Part shown: one piece after another, positions 49,205 to 59,009 of the stretch
Layout: each line of letters starts with the position of its first letter
How positions within the stretch are numbered: the first letter of the stretch is position 1
From: Rhizobium sp. Leaf453
GTDB taxonomy: Bacteria; Pseudomonadota; Alphaproteobacteria; Rhizobiales; Rhizobiaceae
NCBI RefSeq assembly: GCF_001425605.1
Contig: NZ_LMRG01000027.1
Coordinates: 70,001-134,000, forward strand
DNA: 64,000 bases
Direction of reading: 5' to 3'
The notes under the pieces: generated by a model
What the model saw: the letters and a program-made list of their open reading frames with translations, nothing else
What the model was told of the DNA's origin: nothing
Database searches by the model: none
Translations under genes and position numbers: made by a program

Positions 49205-52200
49205 TCACCTCCCCCGGTTCTGCGCAAGATCGCTGAGCAAGCCGGCCGCGACGGTGATCTTTGCCAGCGTCGTTTCGCCCTTCTCCGTCAGCTGGGTGAG
49301 CTGGTAGGTGACGCGGGAAATGCGGATTCGGTCGCCATCCTGCCAAGCGCCGACGGGATTGCGCTCCTCCTTCTTGTCGGTCAGCACGGCGATGGTGATG
49401 TCCGTGCGGGCGGTGGCGATGTCGTTGATGCTGCGCGACAGGGCCATCGCCTCGTACTGTTCGGTGGCTGAAACCCGCTCCGCCGCTGCCAGAAGCTTGG
49501 CGATCCGCAGGTTCTGCGTCACGCCGAAATAGCTCTGGGCGGTGCGGGCAAGCGTCACGCCGGTATCGGCGGAAATCTGGATGATTTCCGGCACGAAGGT
49601 CATGACCGCCAGCGAAGCGATCTCCTCGGCCAGTGCCGCCGGCACGCCGCGTTCGATGAAATAGGCCGCCCTCTGGCTGACTTCCGCCGTCGCATCTTCC
49701 GGAATGGCGCTCTTCAGCGTCGATTTCAGTTTCTGAAGCGCATCGCGCAACTCCTGGATCGCCTCGCCGAGCGGCGCTTGCATTGCCTTGATCCGAAGCG
49801 TGCGTTCGGTGACGATCGCGAAGATATGCGCCACTTCCAGGTAAAGCTCGTTCTGCACGACACCGCTGATGACATTGTCGAGCGCGTCGATCTCGTCCTG
49901 GATGCGCTGGAGATCATAACCGTCGCGGGTCAGCACGGCCGCCTTGACCACGTCGGCCGGCATGAAGCCGGTCTGGTCGATCAGGGTGCTGACGAAGGGC
50001 GGTCCGCCGCGGTTGATGACGTCGTTGGCCAAGACCGTCGCGATGATCTCGCGGCGCAGACGGTGCTCGTTGATGTCGTTGGCATGGGCCTTGTGCATCT
50101 TGGCGGGGAAATAATCTCTGAGCGTCGTTGCGAGATAGGGATCATCAGGCAGTTCGCTGGCGATGATTTCGTCGAACAGCACGATCTTGGCGTAGGAGAG
50201 CAGCACGCCGATTTCCGGCCGCATCAGCGCCTTGCCGCTCTGGTAACGTTCGGACAGTGCCTGGTCGTTCGGCAGCACCTCCACCTTGCGGTTGAGATGG
50301 CCATCGGATTCCAGCCGGGTCATGAGCCGGGCAAGACCGGTCCGATTGCCGGCGCCCTGCATTTCCGTCAGCGAGATCGACAGGGATTGCTCGTAGTTGT
50401 TGCGCAGCACGAGCGCCGCGACTTCATCGGTCATCGAGGCCAGGAGCGTGTTGCGTTTCGCCCGCGTCAGGCGATCATCGCGCATGGCGGAAGCGAGCGC
50501 GATCTTGATGTTGACCTCGAAGTCGGAGGAATTGACGCCGGCCGAATTGTCGATGGCGTCGGAATTGCAGCGTCCACCCTTCAGGCCAAAGCCGATACGG
50601 CCGCGCTGGGTAACGCCGAGATTGGCACCCTCGCCGATCACCTTGGCGCCAACCTCGTCCGCGGTGATGCGGATTGGATCATTGGCGCGGTCGCCGACAT
50701 CAGCATCCGTCTCGCTGGCAGCGCGAATATAGGTGCCGATGCCGCCGAACCAGAGCAGGTCGACCGGGCTTTTCAGGATCGCCGTCATGATTTCGAACGG
50801 TGTTGCCTGGCTCTTCTCGATGCCGATCGCCGCCATCGCCTGCGGTGTCAGCGTCACGGATTTTTCCGAGCGCGGAATGATCATGCCGCCCTTCGACAAG
50901 AGGGATTTGTCGTAATCCTGCCAGCTGGAGCGCGGCAGGTTGAACATGCGCTTGCGCTCGGCGAAGGATTTTTCGATATCCGGATCAGGATCGATGAAGA
51001 TATCGCGGTGATCGAACGCCGCCAGCAGCCGGATCTTCTCCGAGAGCAGCATGCCGTTGCCGAAAACGTCACCCGACATGTCGCCGACGCCGGCAACGGT
51101 GAAGGGCGTCGTCTGGATGTCGATATCCATTTCGCGGAAATGCCGCTTGACGGTTTCCCAGGCGCCGCGCGCGGTGATGCCCATCTTCTTGTGGTCGTAA
51201 CCGGCTGAACCGCCCGAAGCAAAGGCGTCGTCCAGCCAGAAGCCGGCTTCCTGGGCCAGCCCGTTGGCCGTGTCGGAGAAGGTTGCCGTGCCCTTGTCGG
51301 CGGCGACGACGAAATAGGGGTCGTCACCATCGAGCCGCAGCGTATCGGCCGGCGGCACGACATCCTGGCCGACGATATTGTCGGTGATCGAGAGCAGCGT
51401 GCGGATATAGGTCTTGTAGGCCTCGGTGCCGGCCTTGAAGATTTCGTCGCGCGTGCCGCCCACCGGCAGCTGTTTCGGGTAGAAGCCCCCCTTGGCACCA
51501 ACGGGCACGATGACGGCATTCTTGACCTGCTGTGCCTTGACGAGGCCAAGCACTTCGGTGCGGTAATCCTGGGCGCGATCCGACCAGCGAAGACCGCCGC
51601 GCGCCACCTTGCCGAAGCGCAGGTGCACACCTTCGACCTCGGTGCCGTAGACGAAGATTTCGCGGAAGGGCCGTGGCTCCGGCAGGCCGTCGAGGGCCTT
51701 CGGATCGAGCTTGAAGGCCAGCATCGGCTTCGGATTGCCATCCGTGTCGCGCTGGAAATAGTTGGTGCGCAGCGTGGCGGTGACGGCGTTGACGTAGCGC
51801 CTCAGAATCTGGTCCTCGTCGAGGCTCGGCACATTGTTCAGCGCCTGCTCGATCCCCGCCTGCAGGCTCACGGTGCGCCTGGCGCGCGGCTTGTCCTCGA
51901 GCGTCGGGTCCGTCCGGGTCACGAACAGCTTGAAGATATCGGAGGCGATCGCCGGATACTTGTTCAGCGTATCGGCGAGATAGCCCTGCGAATAGGTGAT
52001 GCCGGTCTGGCGGAGATAGCGGGCATAGGCGCGCAGCACCGTCACTTCCCGGGCGGTGAGCCCGGAGAGCAGGATCAACCGGTTGAAGCTGTCATCCTCG
52101 ATCAAGCCGTTCCAGGCGGCGAGATAGGCCTCTTCCAGCATCGGCCCGGTCTTGTCGAGGTTCAGCACATGGCCGTCGCGGTGGATCAGTTCCATGTCAT

Positions 52201-53992
52201 GCAGCACGACCAGCCGCTCGCCACCCTTGGCGCTGGAAACGGCGATATCGTGGGTCTGCTCGCTGATGACCCGGAAGCCGAGGTTTTCCAGCAATGGAAC
52301 GCGATGCGACAGCGACACCGGCTCACCGGCGTGGAAAATCTTGAGCTCCAGCGATTCCGGACCCTTGCCGCGCTTCTGGTAGAAGGCGATGCGGATCGGA
52401 TCGTCCGGCAGGCAGGCGGCGATGTCGGGAAGATCGGCATGGGCTTCAGTCGGGGTGAAAGCCGCCTGATAGGCCTCGTTGACGGAAATCGTCACGCCAT
52501 CGTGGCGGGCCAGCAGGTTGAACCGGTCGATCCAGCGGGTGACGATGTCGCGCACGGCATTTTCAAGCTTGGCTTGCGCCACACGCGGCGTCTTGCCGCC
52601 GGAGCGGCCGATGATGAAATGAACGCGCGCAAGCCCGCCTTCCGGGAAAGCCGGGTAATAGGCCGAGACACGACCGTCATAAACCGTCTTCAGGTAAAGC
52701 CCGATCTTTTCGCGCACATCGGAATCGTACTGTTCGCGCGGGACGTAGACGATGACAGAGACAAAGCGGTCGAAATGGTCGATGCGCGGCAGCACGCGGA
52801 TGCGCGGCCTGTCACCCAGTTCGTTGATCTGCTCGCAGAAGGTTGCGAGCAAGCCGACATCGATCTGGAAGAGATCGTCACGCGGATAGGATTCCAGTGT
52901 GTTGGCCAGCATCTTGCCGGAATGGCTCTGCGGATCGTAGCCGAACTGATCGACGATCTTCTCGATCTTGTGACGCAGCAACGGAATCTCTGCGGCCTGG
53001 CGGGTATAAGCACTGGACGTGAACAGGCCGACGACACGCAGCTCGCCGGTCACATTGCCCTCGGCGTCGAAACGCTTGACGCCGACATAATCCATATAGG
53101 CGCGGCGATGGACCACGGATTTGACGTTCGCCTTGGTGACGATAAGGAAATCCGGACCATTGAGGAAGGCGAGGATTTCTGGCGTGGTCAGCACCGCGTC
53201 CTTGCCCTGGCGCAGCACGCGTACGTCGGGATTGGAGAGGATGCCCAGCCCGCGGCCATCGGCGCGTTCGACGGCAGCATTCTCGCCCTTGCCGGAATAG
53301 GTGTATTCGCGCATGCCGAGGAAGGTGAAATTGTTGGCGCGCAGCCAGCGCAGGAAGGCCAGCGCCTCGTCGCGATCGCCCTTCTTTTTCGTCGGCGCAT
53401 GGTTTTCCAGTTCGTTCATCGCCTGATCGAGCAGAACCGTCATCGCGCTCCAGTCGCCAACGGCCTGGTGCACCTGCGACAGGACGTTTTCGACCCGTTC
53501 CTTCAGGTCCTGGGCTTCCGCATCTGTCAGTTTCGACAGGTGGATCTGGATATGGCTGAAGCGAGTGGCGGGATCGCTTTTCTCTTCGGGGTCGAAGAGT
53601 TTAGCCGGCTTTCCTGCTGCAAGAACGAGAATGGGATGCACGGCCAGATGAATGTCACGGTGCGTGCTCGTCACCTCGCCCATCACCGAATCGTAGAGGA
53701 ACGGCATGTTGCGATCGGTGACCGAGAGGATCGAAACCTCGGTGTCGTTCGGCGTGATGCCGTCAATCGTTTCGACCGAGATCACCGGCCCGGCGCTTTC
53801 CACCCGGCCCACTTCCTTCAGCGCATGGGCAGCCGTCAGCGCCAGCATGTCCGGCGTATATTCGTCGAGGTCGTCATGGCTGGCGCGGCGGAACAGAAGC
53901 TCCGGCGACAAGATTTTCAATCCGAGCGCCTTGCCGGCCTCACCAACCGCTTCGAAATGCCGGTCCTTCTTCGGGTTGTATTTGGTGCCCAT
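49205..53992 (-). CDS. gdhB: Large NAD-dependent glutamate dehydrogenase
   Basis: 1595 residues from MGTKYNPKKDRHFEAVGEAG with GGGAGA 7 bases upstream. It belongs to the 180-kDa GDH class (about 1600 residues) of Proteobacteria and Streptomyces. A long N-terminal region with ACT-like parts runs to about residue 700. The dehydrogenase core has VARGGLRWSDRAQDYRTEV and NAVIVPVGAKGGFYPKQLP with the catalytic-site Lys near residue 830, then VVAADKGTATFSD, AGFWLDDAFASGG and GVGDMSGDVFGNG. It catabolises glutamate to 2-oxoglutarate and ammonium. It is the longest gene of the window; the UMF1 transporter follows. Confidence 0.95.
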   Translation of the reverse strand: MGTKYNPKKDRHFEAVGEAGKALGLKILSPELLFRRASHDDLDEYTPDMLALTAAHALKEVGRVESAGPVISVETIDGITPNDTEVSILSVTDRNMPFLYDSVMGEVTSTHRDIHLAVHPILVLAAGKPAKLFDPEEKSDPATRFSHIQIHLSKLTDAEAQDLKERVENVLSQVHQAVGDWSAMTVLLDQAMNELENHAPTKKKGDRDEALAFLRWLRANNFTFLGMREYTYSGKGENAAVERADGRGLGILSNPDVRVLRQGKDAVLTTPEILAFLNGPDFLIVTKANVKSVVHRRAYMDYVGVKRFDAEGNVTGELRVVGLFTSSAYTRQAAEIPLLRHKIEKIVDQFGYDPQSHSGKMLANTLESYPRDDLFQIDVGLLATFCEQINELGDRPRIRVLPRIDHFDRFVSVIVYVPREQYDSDVREKIGLYLKTVYDGRVSAYYPAFPEGGLARVHFIIGRSGGKTPRVAQAKLENAVRDIVTRWIDRFNLLARHDGVTISVNEAYQAAFTPTEAHADLPDIAACLPDDPIRIAFYQKRGKGPESLELKIFHAGEPVSLSHRVPLLENLGFRVISEQTHDIAVSSAKGGERLVVLHDMELIHRDGHVLNLDKTGPMLEEAYLAAWNGLIEDDSFNRLILLSGLTAREVTVLRAYARYLRQTGITYSQGYLADTLNKYPAIASDIFKLFVTRTDPTLEDKPRARRTVSLQAGIEQALNNVPSLDEDQILRRYVNAVTATLRTNYFQRDTDGNPKPMLAFKLDPKALDGLPEPRPFREIFVYGTEVEGVHLRFGKVARGGLRWSDRAQDYRTEVLGLVKAQQVKNAVIVPVGAKGGFYPKQLPVGGTRDEIFKAGTEAYKTYIRTLLSITDNIVGQDVVPPADTLRLDGDDPYFVVAADKGTATFSDTANGLAQEAGFWLDDAFASGGSAGYDHKKMGITARGAWETVKRHFREMDIDIQTTPFTVAGVGDMSGDVFGNGMLLSEKIRLLAAFDHRDIFIDPDPDIEKSFAERKRMFNLPRSSWQDYDKSLLSKGGMIIPRSEKSVTLTPQAMAAIGIEKSQATPFEIMTAILKSPVDLLWFGGIGTYIRAASETDADVGDRANDPIRITADEVGAKVIGEGANLGVTQRGRIGFGLKGGRCNSDAIDNSAGVNSSDFEVNIKIALASAMRDDRLTRAKRNTLLASMTDEVAALVLRNNYEQSLSISLTEMQGAGNRTGLARLMTRLESDGHLNRKVEVLPNDQALSERYQSGKALMRPEIGVLLSYAKIVLFDEIIASELPDDPYLATTLRDYFPAKMHKAHANDINEHRLRREIIATVLANDVINRGGPPFVSTLIDQTGFMPADVVKAAVLTRDGYDLQRIQDEIDALDNVISGVVQNELYLEVAHIFAIVTERTLRIKAMQAPLGEAIQELRDALQKLKSTLKSAIPEDATAEVSQRAAYFIERGVPAALAEEIASLAVMTFVPEIIQISADTGVTLARTAQSYFGVTQNLRIAKLLAAAERVSATEQYEAMALSRSINDIATARTDITIAVLTDKKEERNPVGAWQDGDRIRISRVTYQLTQLTEKGETTLAKITVAAGLLSDLAQNRGR

Positions 53993-54277
53993 GACTGTTT
54001 CTCCCCGCAATCACCATTTTCGCCGAAACTAACAGAAGAATGGCTGTTGGCGATTGTTTTTGTGGCGGTTTTTGGTCCTGATCGATCAATTTCGGAATGG
54101 AATCATGAAAATTTCGGCGAAAACGGACGGCTTTTTGAATTAAATCGGTTGTAATGCATGTATTCGCGTCTGCTTATCCATCGCTGATTTTTACGTCCCG
54201 CCGCCTTTTGGCAGGTGCAGTTGACAGCGGCATGACTGTCGGGCGATCAGATGATGTCGAAACAACGGAATTCCTGC

Positions 54278-55153
54278 ATGTCCGAGACCCCCGCCGGCGC
54301 CGTCATCGTCATTTCCAGCCATGTGATTCGCGGCTCCGTCGGCAACCGGGCGGCGGTGTTCGCACTCGAAACGCTGGGCTATCCGGTCTGGGCCGTCCCC
54401 ACTGTCATCCTTCCCTGGCATCCCGGCCACGGCCCCTCGACGCGGGTCACCATTGGAGAGGACGAGTTCAACCGGCTGATCGACGATCTGATCCGCGCAC
54501 CTTGGGTCGGTGAGGTCCGCGCCGTGCTCTCCGGTTATCTCGGCGGTGCCCATCAGGCGGAAGGCGTCGCCCGTCTTGTCGAGGCGCTGCGACAGAAGAA
54601 TCCCGACCTGTTCTATGCCTGCGATCCCGTCATGGGCGATGCCGGCGGGCTTTATGTGCCGGAGGCGACGGCGGTCGCCATGCGCGACAGGCTGCTGCCT
54701 CTTGCCTCGCTCGCCACGCCCAACCGGTTCGAACTGTCCTGGCTGTGTGGCGCGGCACTGGAGAGCAATGCTGCCATTCTGGAGGCTGCCTTGTCTCTGG
54801 GGCCGTCCCGCATGCTGGTCACCTCGGCGATCCCGATGATGCAGGGCAGCACCGGCAATCTCTATCTGTCGGGCAATTCCGCGCTTCTCGCCGAACACCG
54901 GTTGATCGACAATCCGCCGAACGGCACGGGTGATCTGCTCGCGGCCCTGTTCGTCGCACGGCTTCTGGAAGGCATGAACGAGGAGCGCGCGCTGCAGCTG
55001 GCGACCGCGAGTGTGTTCGAGGTCATCGCCCGTACCCGCAAGCGCGAAGAGGACGAGCTGACGCTGGAGCGTGACGCGGCCAGCCTGTCTACGCCGATGG
55101 CCATGGTGCAGATGCGCCGCCTTATGCATCCCGGCCAGAAACGCCGCTCTTGA
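54278..55153 (+). CDS. pdxY: Pyridoxal kinase
   Basis: 291 residues from MSETPAGAVIVISSHVIRGS with GGAA 7 bases upstream. VIVISSHVIRGSVGNRAA, DPVMGDAGGLYVPE, TPNRFELSWLCG and the ATP/anion-hole motif NPPNGTGDLLAALF identify PdxY/PdxK. It phosphorylates pyridoxal in the salvage of PLP. It diverges from gdhB across 285 A/T-rich bases. No partner genes are nearby. Confidence 0.93.
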   Translation: MSETPAGAVIVISSHVIRGSVGNRAAVFALETLGYPVWAVPTVILPWHPGHGPSTRVTIGEDEFNRLIDDLIRAPWVGEVRAVLSGYLGGAHQAEGVARLVEALRQKNPDLFYACDPVMGDAGGLYVPEATAVAMRDRLLPLASLATPNRFELSWLCGAALESNAAILEAALSLGPSRMLVTSAIPMMQGSTGNLYLSGNSALLAEHRLIDNPPNGTGDLLAALFVARLLEGMNEERALQLATASVFEVIARTRKREEDELTLERDAASLSTPMAMVQMRRLMHPGQKRRS

Positions 55154-55375
55154 TAGTGACTTGGGCAGGTTCCGCTTGCCACCCCCCGCCTTGACGAATA
55201 AACCGGATCGATCCTGAAGGATCGACACGAAATCTCACGGGCATCACCGGTCATTTGGCTTGCCGGAAATTTGCCGGAAATTTGCATGTGTGCGGCGCAC
55301 AAAGTTGTGTCGCTGAAGCCGCAGGCATGCGATGACCATCGTAACTGTCTTATATAGTCGGAGTGATCGAGCACC

Positions 55376-56017
55376 ATGCAGCGTTTTCCGAAGCAATTGC
55401 TGAACGGCTACAACAACTTCATGAGCGGCCGCTACAACGAACAGCAGCAGCGTTACAAGGCCTTGGCCGAAACCGGCCAGCAGCCCAAAACCCTCGTCAT
55501 CGCCTGTTGTGACAGCCGCGCCGCGCCTGAGACCATCTTCGACAGCGGCCCGGGCGAACTGTTCGTTGTCCGCAACGTCGCCAACATGATGCCGCCCTAT
55601 GAGCCGGATGGCCATTATCACTCCACTTCGGCCGCGCTGGAGTTCGCAGTCCAGGCGCTCAAGGTTTCCGACATCGTCGTCATGGGCCATGGCCGCTGTG
55701 GCGGTATCAAAGCAGCGCTCGATCCGTCGGCCGAGCCGCTCTCCCCCGGCGATTTCATCGGCCGTTGGATGAACCTCCTGAAACCTGCTGCCGAGCAGAT
55801 CCAGAGCAACGAGGTCATGACCGCCGGCGAGCGCCAGCGTGCGCTGGAGCGCGTCTCGATCCGCAACTCCATCTCCAACCTGCGCACCTTCCCCTGCGTC
55901 CAGATTCTCGAACAGCGCGGCAAGCTGCAACTGCACGGCGCCTGGTTCGACATCTCCACCGGCGAACTCTGGATCATGGACGCCAAAACCGGTGACTTCG
56001 GCCGCCCGGGCATGTGA
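55376..56017 (+). CDS. Beta-class carbonic anhydrase
   Basis: 213 residues. The zinc ligands are Cys44 and Asp46 in ACCDSRAAPE and His105 and Cys108 in MGHGRCGGI. VVRNVANMMPPYEPDG is the conserved core between them. It hydrates carbon dioxide to bicarbonate in the cytoplasm. The upstream 222 bases contain a tandem GCCGGAAATTT (about 55261-55282), and TTATATAG near 55350 is a plausible -10 box. An inverted-repeat element follows. Confidence 0.94.
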   Translation: MQRFPKQLLNGYNNFMSGRYNEQQQRYKALAETGQQPKTLVIACCDSRAAPETIFDSGPGELFVVRNVANMMPPYEPDGHYHSTSAALEFAVQALKVSDIVVMGHGRCGGIKAALDPSAEPLSPGDFIGRWMNLLKPAAEQIQSNEVMTAGERQRALERVSIRNSISNLRTFPCVQILEQRGKLQLHGAWFDISTGELWIMDAKTGDFGRPGM

Positions 56018-56054
56018 GGTTTGGGGTTTCGGGGCTTATGGCTCCGGATCTCCC

Positions 56055-56204
56055 CACACTCCGTCATCCTCGGGCTTGACCCGAGGATCTGCTTGTGTCG
56101 CGCCCACCTCGCAGTTGCGACGTTTAAAGATCTCATCTAAAGACCTCATCGCCGGCCGATAGGCTGATGGATCCTCGGGTCAAGCCCGAGGATGACGGAG
56201 TGTG
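56055..56204. repeat. Element bounded by perfect 35-base inverted repeats
   Basis: Arms 56055-56089 and 56170-56204 are exact reverse complements over 35 bases. Each arm has an internal hairpin CCTCGGGCTTGACCCGAGG and begins CACACTCCGTCATCC. The 80-base middle is unrelated. The end sequence CCGTCATCCT is shared with the RIME-like copies, so this is likely another member of the same modular family. It fills most of the 325-base gap between the carbonic anhydrase and the transglycosylase. Confidence 0.85.
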
Positions 56205-56280
56205 CGGTTGAGCGCCTTCGCCGGTCGCCGATCCTCCCTTATGGAAGCGAGAGGCCGGTGCTCGTCCCTTGTAAACGAAA

Positions 56281-56316
56281 CAAAAAATCCGCAGCCCGGT
56301 CTCCCGAACTGCGGAT
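56281..56316 (-). terminator. Terminator of the lytic transglycosylase gene
   Basis: On the minus strand the stem ATCCGCAG/CTGCGGAT is followed by six T, 26 bases after the stop codon. Confidence 0.87.
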
Positions 56317-56342
56317 CAATTCATCCCAACAAAGCCGTCTGA

Positions 56343-57164
56343 TCAGCCGCCGTCGATTTCCGCGCCGATGATGGCGATTGCCTGCTGGTAGACGCTGGCG
56401 GCGTTCCAGCCTTGGATCGCACCGAAATTGCCCGAACCCGGCTGATAGCTGCCGCCGCCGCTCCAGCCGTGGCCGCGCAGGAAGTTGGCGGTCGAGGACA
56501 GGGCGTCGGCCTTGGAGCGGACCATGTCGACATGGCCGTTGCCGTCACCATCGACACCGTATTTCAGGACGTTGGCCGGCAGGAACTGCGTCTGGCCGAT
56601 TTCGCCGTGGGCAGCACCGCGCGCATCCGGGCTCAAGTCGCCGCGTTGCACGAGGTTCAGCGCCGCATAGAGTTGGTTGGTGAAAAAGTCCGAACGGCGG
56701 CAGTCGAAGGCCAGCGTCGCAACGGCGGATATCGTGTGTTCCTTGCCCATGAAGCCGCCGAAGCCGGTTTCCATGCCCCAGATGGCGATGATCGGACCTG
56801 GTGGAACGCCGTAGCGGCTTTCGATCGACTTGAAGAGGGCGGCGTTCTGCGCCTTCATCTTCTTGCCGCGGGAAATGATCGCCTGGCCACCGCGCTTCTG
56901 CATGAACTGGTTCAGCGACAGCTTGAAGCTCTTCTGGCCACGGTCGGCGCGGATGGTCGCCTTGTTGTAGTTCACATTGGCGAAGGCCTTGTTCAGCACG
57001 GCGGGGCTGATGCCGCGTCCGGCTGCTTCCGCCTTGAAGTCCTGCACCCAGGCGTCGAAGCCTGCCGATGTATTGCTGCATTGCGCGGCAGAAGCCGCCG
57101 TTGGCGCGATTGCTGCCGCAATCAGTGCCGTGAAACCCGCCAGTACGCACGTTGCCTTGTGCAT
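56343..57164 (-). CDS. MltB-type lytic murein transglycosylase
   Basis: 273 residues from MHKATCVLAGFTALIAAA with GGGG about 7 bases upstream. A signal peptide is cleaved near ASAAQC. The SLT_2 domain covers the rest: FDAWVQDFKAEAAGRGISP, IIAIWGMETGFGGFMG with the catalytic Glu at about residue 131, GEIGQTQFLPANVLKYGVDG and ADALSSTANFLRGHGW. It cuts peptidoglycan in the periplasm, releasing 1,6-anhydro-muropeptides. It lacks the C-terminal PG-binding domain of longer relatives. parS-like site 6 lies about 95 bases upstream. Confidence 0.92.
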   Translation of the reverse strand: MHKATCVLAGFTALIAAAIAPTAASAAQCSNTSAGFDAWVQDFKAEAAGRGISPAVLNKAFANVNYNKATIRADRGQKSFKLSLNQFMQKRGGQAIISRGKKMKAQNAALFKSIESRYGVPPGPIIAIWGMETGFGGFMGKEHTISAVATLAFDCRRSDFFTNQLYAALNLVQRGDLSPDARGAAHGEIGQTQFLPANVLKYGVDGDGNGHVDMVRSKADALSSTANFLRGHGWSGGGSYQPGSGNFGAIQGWNAASVYQQAIAIIGAEIDGG

Positions 57165-57259
57165 GAAAAACCCCGTAATCGCCCGAATCCAAAATTGCGT
57201 CCGCAAAATGCCAGTCTTTGCGGCTTCTGTCACGATGATCTCACTGCAAGGAGAGGATG

Positions 57260-57275
57260 TGTTTCACGTGAATCC
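57260..57275. promoter_or_regulatory. parS-like site 6
   Basis: TGTTTCACGTGAATCC, 14 of 16 matches to parS with the CACGTG core intact, in the gap between the transglycosylase gene and asd. It is 29 kb beyond parB, so its role is less certain. Confidence 0.5.
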
Positions 57276-57320
57276 TCCCGAAATGAAGCGTAAATCGTCG
57301 CAGACCGGCTCTCAGAAAGA

Positions 57321-57358
57321 AGCCCCGCAAATCCTGTGACGGATCATGCGAGGCTTTT
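57321..57358 (-). terminator. Probable asd terminator
   Basis: An imperfect hairpin AGCCCCGCA...TGCGAGGCT 26 bases after the asd stop; the minus-strand tail (CTTCTTT) is only moderately T-rich. Confidence 0.55.
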
Positions 57359-57384
57359 ATTGGTTAAAACTTTATAATTCCTGA

Positions 57385-58419
57385 TCAGGCGGCCTTTTTC
57401 TTCGCCTTGATCAGACCGCGATTGACAAGAAGCTCGGCAATCTGGATGGCGTTGAGGGCAGCGCCCTTGCGCAGGTTGTCGGAGACGACCCACATGTTCA
57501 GGCCGTTCTCGACGGTCGCGTCTTCACGAATACGTGAAATGTAGGTCGCGTCTTCGCCTGCCGATTCGTACGGCGTGATGTAGCCGCCGTTCTCATGCTT
57601 GTCGATGACGAGGCAACCCGGCGCTTCGCGCAGGATGTCGCGGGCCTGGTCGGCGGTGATCTCGTTTTCGAATTCGATGTTGACCGATTCAGAATGGCCG
57701 ATGAAGACGGGAACGCGCACGGCGGTGCAGGTCACCTTGATCTTCGGGTCGAGCATCTTCTTGGTTTCGGCCAGGACCTTCCACTCTTCCTTCGTGTAGC
57801 CGTCTTCCATGAAGCTATCGATATGCGGAATGACGTTGAAGGCGATGCGCTTGGTGAACTTCTTCGATTCGATCGGATCGGCGACAAAGACGGCGCGGGT
57901 CTGGTTGAACAGTTCGTCCATGCCTTCCTTGCCGGCGCCGGATACCGACTGATAGGTCGAGACAACGACGCGCTTGATCTTGGCGAAGTCATGCAGCGGC
58001 TTCAGCGCGACGACCAGCTGAGCGGTCGAGCAATTCGGGTTGGCGATGATATTGCGCTTGGTGAACTGCGTGATGGCGTCGGGGTTCACTTCCGGAACGA
58101 TCAGCGGCACGTCCTGATCGTATCGCCAGGCCGAGGAGTTGTCGATGACGACGCAGCCCTGCGCGCCGATCTTCGGCGACCACTTCAGCGACACGGCGCC
58201 GCCGGCCGACATCAGGCAAATGTCGGTGTCGGAGAAATCGTAGTTCTCGAGGTTCTTCACCTTCAGCGTCTTGTCGCCGAAGGAGACTTCCGTACCCTGG
58301 CTGCGGGCGGAAGCCAGCGCCACGACTTCATCGACCGGGAAACCGCGCTCGGAAAGAATGTTCAGCATTTCGCGTCCGACGTTTCCGGTCGCGCCTGCTA
58401 CGGCAATCTTGAAACCCAT
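57385..58419 (-). CDS. asd: Aspartate-semialdehyde dehydrogenase
   Basis: 344 residues. NADP motif VAGATGNVGREMLNIL, catalytic Cys130 in NPNCSTAQLV, QSVSGAGKEGMDELF, and the late RVPVFIGHSESVNIEF with the substrate Arg and His. It reduces aspartyl phosphate on the way to lysine, threonine, methionine and diaminopimelate. It has a single-gene layout with a possible terminator after it. Confidence 0.97.
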   Translation of the reverse strand: MGFKIAVAGATGNVGREMLNILSERGFPVDEVVALASARSQGTEVSFGDKTLKVKNLENYDFSDTDICLMSAGGAVSLKWSPKIGAQGCVVIDNSSAWRYDQDVPLIVPEVNPDAITQFTKRNIIANPNCSTAQLVVALKPLHDFAKIKRVVVSTYQSVSGAGKEGMDELFNQTRAVFVADPIESKKFTKRIAFNVIPHIDSFMEDGYTKEEWKVLAETKKMLDPKIKVTCTAVRVPVFIGHSESVNIEFENEITADQARDILREAPGCLVIDKHENGGYITPYESAGEDATYISRIREDATVENGLNMWVVSDNLRKGAALNAIQIAELLVNRGLIKAKKKAA

Positions 58420-59009
58420 TGTCTTGCTCTCTTTCTGTCTCTCCGCGGTGCTGGGATGAGAAGCTAGCCGGCCAAGGTGCCAAGCTTCAGGTCCCCGGCC
58501 GTGCCGGGGAGAGAGCGGTGGCCAGAGACGTCAGACGGTTTTCGTCGTCGTTTTGGCCATTGTTTTGGAAAAAATCGGGAAAGAACGGACCCGCCCGGCA
58601 GAGAATGCCGGGGAAATCAGTGCAGCGATGGCAAAACCAAAACGGTGCATGGAGCGGTTCCTTTTCCGCTGTTGCTCATACGCGTTTCTGGCAGAGAGTC
58701 AAGACAGCATGGATTGCGCGCCGCGCTTTCAGAGAGGCGTAACCGTCTTCACGGACGCCTCCTGCGAAAGCTGCGCGTTTCAAGGCATCATCGTCTTGCG
58801 ACGAGAGATCTGTCCGGTGCTGGTTCCGGGGTGGCGGCAGCGCCTCGCACATAAGACTTTGGTCTTAATACCATTCGTGGGCTTGGCACATGACGCCTGT
58901 AAACTACTCTGCTGTGTAGGTGGAGGAAGTGTGCCTTTGAGGAGCGATCGTCTCGTCAATGGCACCTATTTCGCCGATCGCGAGGTCGGCAAACAGAGAG
59001 GAGGCTCAA
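58420..59009. other. 590-base intergenic region with several hairpins
   Basis: It separates divergent asd and the MFS gene. G/C-rich hairpins occur at 58492-58510 (TCCCCGGC/GCCGGGGA) and about 58593-58612 (CCCGGC/GCCGGG). The right part near 58855-58920 is A/T-richer and probably holds the MFS promoter. Short open frames have no recognisable family. A structured leader or small RNA is possible but I do not recognise one. Confidence 0.5.

Noticed and set aside
51623..54154. An 843-codon plus-strand open frame opposite gdhB
   Set aside because: An antisense shadow in a high-GC gene with no recognisable protein features.
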